Of a DNA stretch of 5,624 bases, positions 1 through 5,420 are shown piece after piece. The stretch is from Verrucomicrobiales bacterium (lineage in GTDB: Bacteria; Verrucomicrobiota; Verrucomicrobiia; Verrucomicrobiales; DEV007), in assembly GCA_003232855.1 (NCBI GenBank), contig QIKC01000179.1, positions 1-5,624 of the forward strand. The letters are read 5' to 3'. The number at the start of each line of letters is the position of its first letter. Positions within the stretch are counted from its first letter, which is position 1. The notes beneath the pieces were generated by a model that searched no databases, had not been told where the DNA came from, and saw only the letters and a list, made by a program, of their open reading frames with translations. The position numbers were made by a program, and so were the translations under genes.

Positions 1-2252
1 ATCCCCTGCGTCGTGTTTTTTGCCGAATCGGTATCCTGTCGGCGATCGCCTTGTCGGTGATCTCCGGCGCAGTTGTCGAGAGCGAGGAGGGACGCGCGAT
101 CGCCGGTCGTCCGCTGGTGGTGGAGGTAGGGGAGTATGCTTTCGTGACGCGCGGGCAAGCGGCTTATCTGGAAGCGGCGATCAGCGACGCGGCGGAGGTC
201 GGCGCCTCGGCGCTGGTGTTGCGCATCGACTGTCGTGGTGGGCTGGCTTCGGAGGTGCGGCGTTTTGTCGAGAGGGCGGCGGTTTTGGAAATTCCGGTGC
301 TGGCGTGGGTTGAGGGGCAAGCCGCCGGGGCGGGGGCGCTCGCCGCGCTGGCGGCGGACGAAATCTATTTCGCCCCCGGGGCGCTGTGGGGTGGCGAAGT
401 GAGCACGATCGATTGGCGGGGGCCGAGCGAGGATCTGCCCGCGCGTCTGGTCGATTTGCGCTATGGGGAAATTGCTAACGATTTGGTGGGTTCCTTAGCG
501 ACCAAGGGGTATCCCGAGGTGTTGATTCGGGGGCTCTGTGATTTGGAGGTCGAAGTGCGCATCGATGGAGAAAAATATTCTGATGCGGGGGACGTGTTGC
601 AGCTCGATAGCAAAGCGGCGCTCGCCGTTGGCCTGATCAAGGGCGAGGTCGCAGATTTAGCGGCGGCTTTGGCACAGGCCGGTGTCGCTGGCGAGCCGGT
701 CGTGCGCTCTGCGCCCGAGGTGGTGTTGCGTCGGCCTGTCGAAAAAATGCCCGCCCGCGACAAGCCCGACGCCACGACGGTGACGGCAGGGGCAGAAGAC
801 GAGCAGCGTTCCTTTGGTGCCACTCGCGAAGAGAGTTACGCGGGCAAGGTCGTGGTGATCCCGGTGGAGATGGAGTCGCTGATGCGTAAAACGAAATTCG
901 AATTCATGTCGAGGGTCATCAAAAAGGCGGACGCCGATGGAGCCGAGGCGATCATCTTTGACCTCAATACGCCGGGCGGCATCGCGTGGTACACGTCGGA
1001 GATCATGCTCTCTGATCTCCAACATCTGTCCGTTCCGACCTATTCCTTCGTCAACCCGAAGGCGATGTCGGCCGGGGCGCTGATCGCCATCGCCACCGAT
1101 CATATCTACATGCACCCGCCGAGCACCATCGGTGCCGCAGCGCCGGTGACCGGGGCGGGGCAGGACATTTCCGAGACGATGATGCACAAGGTGATGGGGG
1201 ATATTCTCTCCACCGCAGACGACGTCGCTCGTCGGAAGGGGCACAATCCGAAGATCGCCAAGGCCTTCATCGACGTCGAAATCGAGATTTCGTTCGAGGT
1301 TCCGATGGTGGATACGGAGGGGAGCTTGGCCAGTCGTCTCGCCTTCGACCCAGATACGGAAAACGATTTGCTGGTGTTGAACTCGGCGCAGGCGACCCAA
1401 GTGATCGACGGGCGACCGATCTTCGCTGCGGGCACCGCGACTTCGATTGATGACTTGGTGTCGCAGCTCGGCCTACAGGGCGAGCTCGTCACCGCGCAGG
1501 CGCTTGGTTTCGAGGCGGTGGCCGACTGGATCGTCAAGCTGGCGCCGATCCTCTTGCTGTTCGGGATGGCCGGCGCCTACATGGAGCTGAAGATGCCGGG
1601 TTTTGGTGTGCCGGGCTTTATCTCGCTCATCTGCTTCGGTCTGTTCTTCTTCGGCCACAAGGCGGCCGGCTATCTGGCGGGCTACGAAGCGGTGGGTTTG
1701 TTTTTGTTAGGGGTCGTTCTCGTCATCATCGAATTCTTCGTTTTTCCCGGCCTATTCGTGTTCGCGATCGCCGGGTTTTTGCTCATCTTTGGCACCCTGA
1801 TCTACGCCATGGTGGATCCGATGAGTCGCAACGTCGGCGGTGGTATCGACCTCGACGGCATCGGCGCGGCCTTCGTCGGGCCGGCGAGCAATCTGGTGAT
1901 GGCGCTCATCGGCGCAGGGCTGTTGATCCTCTTTGTACTGCGTTATTTGCCGTCGATGCCGATGATGCGCTGGATGATCCTCAGCGCGGATCTCGGCAGT
2001 GGCACCGGTTTGGAGACACCGGTGCTAGCGGGCGGGGACGGGGGATCTGGCGATGCGGCGGAGACTTTGATCGGCAGGGTGGGGGTGGTCGAGAGCGACC
2101 TGCGACCGACTGGCGCGGCGCGCTTTGGCTCCGAGCGTATCGACGTCGTCTCCACCGGTAACTTCATCGAATGCGGCGCCAAGGTGAAGATCGTCGAGCA
2201 TGAGGGATCGAGGGTGGCCGTTGAGGTTTTGCCCGCGAATGAACGCGAATGA
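1..2252 (+). CDS. nfeD: NfeD-type membrane-bound ClpP-class serine protease, 5' partial
   Basis: The frame is open from the window edge to TGA at 2250-2252. Numbering from the TTG at base 51 as residue 1, two ClpP-fold domains are visible. The first (about 20-215) has 'RIDCRGG' and a 'GQAAGAGAL' segment. The second (about 265-480) has the oxyanion motif 'NTPGG' (306-310), the nucleophile S340 in 'KAMSAGAL', and K380, which aligns with the catalytic lysine of the archaeal PH1510 protease when lined up on the following 'IAxxFI' motif. Four to five hydrophobic membrane segments follow (about 493-511, 522-537, 546-587 as two, 614-632), then a C-terminal NfeD OB-fold (about 672-727). Family members cleave hydrophobic tails of stomatin/slipin partners at the membrane; no partner gene is seen here. 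Upstream codons from base 3 encode basic residues 'LRR' and then a hydrophobic stretch, a signal peptide, so the true start lies outside the window. TTG51 falls inside that hydrophobic core with no Shine-Dalgarno. In the first domain the serine position is glycine (G93), so it is probably inactive. The last codons lie within a repeat element. Confidence 0.93.
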   Translation, partial: PLRRVFCRIGILSAIALSVISGAVVESEEGRAIAGRPLVVEVGEYAFVTRGQAAYLEAAISDAAEVGASALVLRIDCRGGLASEVRRFVERAAVLEIPVLAWVEGQAAGAGALAALAADEIYFAPGALWGGEVSTIDWRGPSEDLPARLVDLRYGEIANDLVGSLATKGYPEVLIRGLCDLEVEVRIDGEKYSDAGDVLQLDSKAALAVGLIKGEVADLAAALAQAGVAGEPVVRSAPEVVLRRPVEKMPARDKPDATTVTAGAEDEQRSFGATREESYAGKVVVIPVEMESLMRKTKFEFMSRVIKKADADGAEAIIFDLNTPGGIAWYTSEIMLSDLQHLSVPTYSFVNPKAMSAGALIAIATDHIYMHPPSTIGAAAPVTGAGQDISETMMHKVMGDILSTADDVARRKGHNPKIAKAFIDVEIEISFEVPMVDTEGSLASRLAFDPDTENDLLVLNSAQATQVIDGRPIFAAGTATSIDDLVSQLGLQGELVTAQALGFEAVADWIVKLAPILLLFGMAGAYMELKMPGFGVPGFISLICFGLFFFGHKAAGYLAGYEAVGLFLLGVVLVIIEFFVFPGLFVFAIAGFLLIFGTLIYAMVDPMSRNVGGGIDLDGIGAAFVGPASNLVMALIGAGLLILFVLRYLPSMPMMRWMILSADLGSGTGLETPVLAGGDGGSGDAAETLIGRVGVVESDLRPTGAARFGSERIDVVSTGNFIECGAKVKIVEHEGSRVAVEVLPANERE

Positions 2253-2279
2253 ACGCGAATTTTTGGGGAGGGGAAGAAA
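2227..2279 (+). repeat. Dispersed repeat element, copy 1, overlapping the nfeD stop
   Basis: The element has three 10-bp units ending in 'CGCGAAT' (2231-2240, 2241-2250, 2251-2260), the last two identical 'GAACGCGAAT', preceded by TTTT. After a G-rich stretch it ends in GGGGAAGAAA (2270-2279). The first 24 bases (2227-2250) recur exactly on the opposite strand at 5449-5472, and GGGGAAGAAA recurs at 5429-5438, so homology covers both ends of the element with a variable middle. The repeat provides the nfeD stop codon and the last residues, 'PANERE'. What it is cannot be told from one window; a REP-like or miniature non-autonomous element is the natural guess. Confidence 0.8.
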
Positions 2280-2292
2280 TAATCCGCAGAGA

Positions 2293-2350
2293 TCGCGGGA
2301 GTGCGGGTCGGGCACCTCGTCATCTTGCGGATTGGCTCCCAATCCCGCGA
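2293..2350 (+). other. Two mutually exclusive stem-loops
   Basis: A compact hairpin forms from GCGGATTGG (2327-2335) and CCAATCCCGC (2339-2348), nine pairs with one bulge and loop CTC. Its right arm also lies in a perfect 8-bp inverted repeat, TCGCGGGA (2293-2300) with TCCCGCGA (2343-2350), so the two structures compete. No T-run follows, so this is not a standard intrinsic terminator. It may be part of a repeat element or an RNA 3'-end-stabilising structure for nfeD mRNA. Confidence 0.45.
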
Positions 2351-2402
2351 AACCTCGTAGCGATAAAATGCTTCCAGCAACGGTCGAGTGGCCCGTCGCC
2401 GG

Positions 2403-2439
2403 GGCGGGTGGCCTACCCCGCGTCTGGGACGCCACCGCC
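2403..2439. other. GC-rich stem-loop
   Basis: GGCGGGTGGC (2403-2412) pairs with GCCACCGCC (2431-2439), giving nine G-C-rich pairs with one bulged G and an 18-base loop. Inside the loop CCC (2416-2418) can pair with GGG (2426-2428). No T-run follows on either strand. It is visible as a structure only; its role is unknown. Confidence 0.4.
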
Positions 2440-2544
2440 AGCATCCTTCTTACGGGATAGAAATTGCTCGATCCAAGTCGTGTGATCGCGGTCGTCCACA
2501 CAAATCGGGATCTTGAGTGGGTGTCTGGTCTTTTTTTCACAAAG

Positions 2545-2578
2545 CAAAATTGACATAAAAGCATAAAAGCATATTTTG
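2545..2578 (+). promoter_or_regulatory. vapBC promoter with repeat-based candidate operator
   Basis: A perfect -35 box TTGACA (2550-2555) is followed after 16 bases by a -10-like TATTTT (2572-2577). The predicted start of transcription, about 2583-2585, coincides with the vapB ATG at 2584, so the mRNA would be leaderless. The spacer holds a tandem 8-mer CATAAAAG (2554-2561, 2562-2569) with a third partial copy, CATA (2570-2573). The promoter is bracketed by the inverted repeat CAAAAT (2545-2550) and ATTTTG (2573-2578). Ribbon-helix-helix antitoxins usually repress their own operon by binding such repeats, so this is the likely VapB/VapBC operator. The boxes and repeats are seen directly; the operator role is inferred. 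Confidence 0.6.
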
Positions 2579-2583
2579 TTCAA

Positions 2584-2853
2584 ATGAGAACCACCATCGA
2601 CCTTCCCGATCCACTCTTCCGCGAGGTCAAATCCACGGCCGCTGCCCGTGGGCTCAAGCTCAAGGAATTCATTGCCGAGGCTCTTCGTGCGGCGCTCTCG
2701 CAGAGCGAGACCACGTCTGAGGGGGCGCTCACTCCTACCGAAACCCATCGCCGCCGCATGGCACAACACTTCGAGGCCATGAATACCGATCGGGTTCAGA
2801 CCGGCTCCGTCGGCCCCTTCGATCGCGAAGAACTTCATGATCGCCATGCTTGA
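2584..2853 (+). CDS. vapB: VapB-type ribbon-helix-helix antitoxin
   Basis: The 89-residue protein starts 'MRTTIDLPDPLF', a classic ribbon-helix-helix entry: strand at about 2-7, helix at 9-22, turn at 'GLKLK', second helix at 27-40. This part would dimerise and bind the operator. The middle (41-75) is polar and probably flexible. The C-terminal tail (76-89), rich in charged residues with 'GPFDREEL', is where antitoxins of this type wrap and inhibit their PIN toxin. An in-frame stop at 2551-2553 rules out a longer protein. There is no Shine-Dalgarno before the ATG, which fits the promoter lying directly upstream and a leaderless message. The stop overlaps the start of the toxin gene, so the two are translationally coupled. 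Coding strand composition is C-rich, unlike nfeD. The specific VapB family cannot be named by eye. Confidence 0.82.
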   Translation: MRTTIDLPDPLFREVKSTAAARGLKLKEFIAEALRAALSQSETTSEGALTPTETHRRRMAQHFEAMNTDRVQTGSVGPFDREELHDRHA

Positions 2854-3259
2854 AAACGCCTTCTTCGACACAAATATTTTCCTTTACGCCTACTCCCTCG
2901 ACCCCGGCGACCAGGCCAAGGGAGCGCAGGCACGCGAATTCCTTTCGGCCTATCAGCCAGTGCTTTCCACCCAGGTTCTCCAGGAATTTATCTCCGCGTC
3001 CCTCCGCAAACCCCGGCTCGGCATTACCGAGGAGAAGATCGACCTCGTCCTCGAACTCACCGCTTCGTTCCCCTTCGTGCCACTCACCCACGACCTCATT
3101 CTCGATGCCACCGAGCTCCGTCGGCGCTTTTCCCTCTCCCACTGGGACAGCACCATCATCGTCGCAGCGCACGCTTCCGGCTGCCGGACGCTCTACTCTG
3201 AAGACCTCCAGCACGGCTTCACCCTCGATCAGCTCACCATCACCAACCCTTTCCTCTAA
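2837..3259 (+). CDS. vapC: VapC-type PIN-domain ribonuclease toxin
   Basis: The 140-residue protein is about the usual length for a VapC and has the full set of PIN acidic residues: D11 in 'FFDTN', E50 in 'LQEF', D104 in 'HWDS' and D123 in 'YSEDL'. These four coordinate the magnesium or manganese ion used to cut RNA; VapC toxins commonly cleave tRNA or the large rRNA, but the target cannot be read from sequence. The C-terminal 'SEDLQHG' pattern is typical of the PIN group often paired with ribbon-helix-helix antitoxins. Two starts are possible: ATG 2837 (overlap with vapB 17 bases, weak GAAGAA upstream) or ATG 2846, which begins 'MLENAFFDTN' and overlaps by 8 bases. I keep the longer one, but 2846 looks equally good. 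No truncation is seen, so the toxin appears intact. Confidence 0.85.
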   Translation: MIAMLENAFFDTNIFLYAYSLDPGDQAKGAQAREFLSAYQPVLSTQVLQEFISASLRKPRLGITEEKIDLVLELTASFPFVPLTHDLILDATELRRRFSLSHWDSTIIVAAHASGCRTLYSEDLQHGFTLDQLTITNPFL

Positions 3260-3347
3260 GGGACGACGCAAGATTAACTTGTTGAAGATGCGCCGATCCC
3301 TCTCTCTTTACGCCAATAGTTCCACTCTTCGAAAACTCTTCGCTTAA

Positions 3348-3386
3348 TTTGACACAAAACCCGGTCATTTTTTTTGTCAAAAATGA
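3348..3386. terminator. Possible terminator region with nested AT-rich hairpins
   Basis: TTTGACA (3348-3354) is an inverted match to TGTCAAA (3375-3381); with one mismatch the stem extends through AAAA/TTTT. Nested in it, TCATTTTT (3365-3372) pairs with AAAAATGA (3379-3386). A run of eight T (3368-3375) follows a weak 4-bp stem, TGAC/GTCA (3350-3353, 3364-3367), which would suit plus-strand termination after vapC. All stems are weak, so this is a candidate only; it could also be a protein-binding palindrome. Confidence 0.35.
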
Positions 3387-3457
3387 TGTCACGACGCCCG
3401 TCATCGACTGAGAGCCAGGGAAGGGCTTGGGTGTTTACGCTAGGGCTTACGCATGAG

Positions 3458-3531
3458 AAAGGAGGGGGATTATGGAGAGTAGGGAGAATCGGAAGGCGGG
3501 GTGGCGAGCGTTGCCGATCAATTGTGAATAA
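3458..3531 (+). CDS. Candidate micro-ORF (19 codons) with strong Shine-Dalgarno
   Basis: AAAGGAGG (3458-3465) sits six bases before ATG 3472, an almost ideal ribosome binding site. The frame runs to TAA at 3529-3531 and encodes a basic, non-hydrophobic 19-residue peptide starting 'MESRENRKAGWR'. After that TAA the same frame stays open to TAA 3685-3687, so a 71-residue frame with one internal stop is also possible, although an open run of this length is not rare by chance. No promoter of good quality is visible upstream; TTACGC is repeated at 3435-3440 and 3447-3452. I recognise no family. It may be a leader peptide, a decayed gene or a chance match. Confidence 0.2.
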
Positions 3532-3543
3532 CTTGTGAGTAAC
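3522..3543 (+). repeat. 11-bp tandem repeat resembling DnaA boxes
   Basis: TTGTGAATAAC (3522-3532) is followed directly by TTGTGAGTAAC (3533-3543), differing at one base. The core TGTGAATAA differs by one base from the common DnaA box TGTGGATAA, and the second copy by two. Two head-to-tail near-boxes are too few to call an origin. The repeat is certain; the DnaA reading is speculative. Confidence 0.5.
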
Positions 3544-3549
3544 GTGGGG

Positions 3550-3580
3550 AATTTTGGGAAAATTTGGTCGTATTATACGA
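3550..3580. other. Pair of adjacent palindromes
   Basis: AATTTT-GGG-AAAATT (3550-3564) is a perfect 6-bp inverted repeat. Four bases later TCGTAT-T-ATACGA (3568-3580) is a perfect 6-bp inverted repeat with a one-base centre, the form of a dimeric repressor or recombinase site. There is no gene start nearby for it to control, apart from the upstream micro-ORF. Confidence 0.4.
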
Positions 3581-3635
3581 ACGGATGGCGAGTCAGAGCC
3601 GGGTGGGCACTTGTTTCTATCTCCCCATCTATCAG

Positions 3636-3654
3636 TGTTTCTCTAACAGAAACA
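3636..3654 (+). other. Small hairpin with short T-run
   Basis: TGTTTCT (3636-3642) pairs with AGAAACA (3648-3654) around loop CTAAC and is followed by GTTTTC on the plus strand. It could act as a weak plus-strand terminator facing dnaB, but the stem is AT-rich and the T-run is only four bases. Confidence 0.3.
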
Positions 3655-3742
3655 GTTTTCGCGATCGCTCGCCGGGAAGGGCGCTAAGTGTCTGGTTGGC
3701 AACTTGTTAGCAAGTCGGCTGCCGCAGCGTTCCGGCGCGCCG

Positions 3743-5278
3743 CTAGGAGTGGCCGCCGTCTTCGAAGGCGTGATCGGCGAAGCGCACTTGAGTGCCGATG
3801 AAGGTGAGTGGGACGTCGCCGATTGGGCCGTTTCGTTGTTTGGCGATGATGAAGGTGGCCTCGCCCTGGAGGTCTTCGCGATCTTCCTCCTCGTCGGCGT
3901 AGCGTTCGGGTCGCATCAGCAGCCCGACGACGTCGGCATCTTGCTCGATGGATCCGGATTCGCGCAAGTCGCTGAGTCGCGGGCGCCCGCCCTTGCGATC
4001 TTCCGGGTTACGGTTGACCTGAGCGAGCACGATGACCGGGAGGCTGAGCTCCTTGGCTAGCGCCTTGAGGCCTGCGGAGATCTCGGAGATTTCAAGTTGG
4101 CGGTTGTCTTGGGCGCGTTTGCTGTTGGATCTCATCAGCTGCAGGTAGTCGACCACCACCAGTTGGATGTCCTCCTTTTGCTTGAGTCGGCGCGCTTTGG
4201 CACGGATCTCCATGATGCTGATTCCGGGGGTGTCATCGATGAACATCTTCGATCGCGACAGCTCGTCGGCGGCTTGCAGCAATTTGGGGAAATCGCGTTT
4301 GTCCGGCATGCCTGAGCGGATTTTTTGGCTGTTGATTCTCGCCCGGCTACACAGCAGACGTTGAACTAGATCCTGGGTGGTCATCTCCAAGCTGAAGATG
4401 GCGACCGGGAGTCCCTGATCCACCGAGACATGTTCGGCGATGTTCATCGCTAGCGCGGTTTTGCCCATGCTCGGGCGGGCGGCGATGATGATCATCTGGC
4501 CCGGTTGCATGCCGTTGATTTGCTTGTCGATGTCGCGGAAGCCGGTGGGGATGCCCTGCACCTTTCCGCGGTTCTCGTAGGCGTCCTCGATCGCCTCGAT
4601 CGCCTTCATGACGTGATCCTTCATCTTGCCCTGCCCCTCGTCGTCCTTATTGCGATCGCCGATGTCGAGGATGTGTTGCTCGACTTCGTCGAGGATCTGC
4701 GACGAGTCGCCCTCGTGTTCGTAGGCCGAGGTGATGCAGCCGGTGCAGGTGGTGATGATGTCGCGCAGGACGTGCTTTTCCTTAACCAGCTCGACGTAGA
4801 ATTTGAAATGGCTGGCGTCAGGGACGAAGTCGATCAGTTCGAGAACCGCCGCCGGGCCGCCCACCTGATCCATGAGTTTTTCGCGCAACAGTGCCTCCTG
4901 CAGGGTGATGGCGTCGATCGGTTGCCCGGCGTCGCCGAGTTTGAGCAAAAGTTCGTAGAGCGTGCGGTGCGCCGGCACGTAGAAGGCTTCCGGCATGAGC
5001 ATCTGCACGGCTTCGCCGACCAATTCGGTGGGCGATTGGAGCATCGCGCTGAGCACCCCTTTCTCTGCGTCGGTGCTGTTGGGCAGGGCGCGGGTGATGT
5101 CTTGCGGGCTGGGCGCGCTGCCGTTGCCGAGGTTGCGTTTTTTCTCGCTCGCACGACCACCGCCGCGCAAATCGGGGGCGGTGCTCGGGACGTGTTGCAC
5201 CAATTCCTCCGCCTCAGGCTGAGGAATTGGCGGTTCTTCTTGGGCGGCGAGATGGCCTTCTGGAGCTTCTTCTGACAT
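3743..5278 (-). CDS. dnaB: Replicative DNA helicase DnaB
   Basis: The 511-residue protein is the ring helicase that unwinds DNA at the replication fork and works with primase. An extra, disordered-looking Pro/Glu-rich segment (about 1-60) precedes the N-terminal domain (about 65-165, from 'ALPNSTDAEKGVL'), which binds primase and forms the hexamer collar. A linker (about 170-240) leads to the RecA-like ATPase domain: Walker A 'ARPSMGKT' (267-274), 'SLEM' with the catalytic glutamate E298, Walker B 'VVVDYLQL' (374-381), the DNA-contacting 'DLRESGSIEQDAD' region (437-449) and the arginine finger in 'KQRNGPIG' (480-487). No intein interrupts it. I chose ATG 5278 ('MSEEAPEG') because a frame extension to TTG 5371 adds 31 basic residues unlike the family and has no ribosome site; the ATG itself also has only a weak upstream GGAAAA. 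It lies downstream of rplI on the same strand, the usual order, but with a long 224-base gap. Confidence 0.97.
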   Translation of the reverse strand: MSEEAPEGHLAAQEEPPIPQPEAEELVQHVPSTAPDLRGGGRASEKKRNLGNGSAPSPQDITRALPNSTDAEKGVLSAMLQSPTELVGEAVQMLMPEAFYVPAHRTLYELLLKLGDAGQPIDAITLQEALLREKLMDQVGGPAAVLELIDFVPDASHFKFYVELVKEKHVLRDIITTCTGCITSAYEHEGDSSQILDEVEQHILDIGDRNKDDEGQGKMKDHVMKAIEAIEDAYENRGKVQGIPTGFRDIDKQINGMQPGQMIIIAARPSMGKTALAMNIAEHVSVDQGLPVAIFSLEMTTQDLVQRLLCSRARINSQKIRSGMPDKRDFPKLLQAADELSRSKMFIDDTPGISIMEIRAKARRLKQKEDIQLVVVDYLQLMRSNSKRAQDNRQLEISEISAGLKALAKELSLPVIVLAQVNRNPEDRKGGRPRLSDLRESGSIEQDADVVGLLMRPERYADEEEDREDLQGEATFIIAKQRNGPIGDVPLTFIGTQVRFADHAFEDGGHS

Positions 5279-5321
5279 CGGATCGATTCGAATTTTCCGC
5301 ACTATGAAGCAGCCCGTCGTT

Positions 5322-5337
5322 CTTGAAAGCTTGAAAG
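5322..5337. repeat. Perfect 8-bp tandem repeat
   Basis: CTTGAAAG occurs twice head to tail (5322-5329, 5330-5337) in the presumed 5' leader of dnaB. On the dnaB sense strand it reads CTTTCAAG twice. It might be a regulator-binding site, or simply a slippage duplication. Confidence 0.4.
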
Positions 5338-5368
5338 GAAAAACAGCCAAACGATCAGATGATCGCTT
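5337..5368 (-). terminator. Possible attenuator/terminator between rplI and dnaB
   Basis: On the minus strand AAGCGATCA pairs with TGATCGTTT (plus coordinates 5349-5368), nine pairs including one G-U, with a very tight loop. Five bases later comes a T5 run (sense TTTTT, plus 5338-5342). This resembles a weak intrinsic terminator or attenuator that would partly separate dnaB from rplI transcription. The GC content of the stem is modest, so the call is tentative. Confidence 0.35.
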
Positions 5369-5420
5369 CAAAATCGGCTCCCCCCGAAAACGCGCCCAGC
5401 GTCATCGCCATCCGAAAGCG

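Larger units (their letters stand above)
2253..2583. other. Intergenic region nfeD-vapB, no convincing gene
   Basis: This 331-base gap contains the right part of repeat copy 1, two stem-loops and the vapBC promoter. Short frames run through it on both strands, but none has a ribosome binding site or a recognisable domain. No hairpin followed by a T-run that would end nfeD transcription is obvious; the T7 run at 2530-2537 is not preceded by a good stem. Confidence 0.6.
3260..3742. other. Convergent intergenic region vapC-dnaB, palindrome-rich
   Basis: This 483-base stretch between two converging genes is more AT-rich than its neighbours. It contains at least five small inverted repeats, an 11-bp tandem repeat and one short reading frame with a strong Shine-Dalgarno. 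I see no tRNA, no conserved protein and no clear intrinsic terminator with a strong GC stem. The last small hairpin, ACTTG-TTAG-CAAGT (3702-3715), lies just past the dnaB stop and lacks a T-run. Confidence 0.6.

Noticed and set aside
461..1658. Several minus-strand open frames opposite nfeD
   Set aside because: They are shadows of the nfeD frame with no start signals or recognisable domains.
2227..2260. CRISPR-like array
   Set aside because: The units are 10 bp with no unique spacers between them and no cas gene is present.
2200..2485. Two overlapping plus-strand frames after nfeD
   Set aside because: They run through the repeat element and stem-loops, with residue composition typical of non-coding GC-rich DNA and no ribosome binding site.
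2413..2556. Minus-strand frame of 47 codons containing 'HPLKIPICVDDRDHTTWIEQF', starting at ATG 2556
   Set aside because: The peptide looks protein-like but has no ribosome binding site, overlaps the vapBC promoter, ends in a stem-loop and matches no family I know. It might be a gene remnant; evidence is too thin to call it.
3568..3580. Similarity of TCGTAT-T-ATACGA to a loxP arm
   Set aside because: Only about eight bases match and the long spacer and full arms of loxP are missing; it is a generic short palindrome.
3260..3742. Chromosomal replication origin
   Set aside because: Only two imperfect DnaA-like boxes are present and there is no dnaA, dnaN or gidA neighbour; dnaB proximity alone is not evidence.
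4505..5275. Long plus-strand open frame (256 codons) opposite dnaB
   Set aside because: It is entirely antisense to the conserved N-terminal half of DnaB, shows no domain, and its open length follows from the codon bias of dnaB.
5279..5371. Extended DnaB start at TTG 5371
   Set aside because: It adds 31 residues unlike the family, uses a rarer start codon, and spans the hairpin and tandem repeat of the leader.
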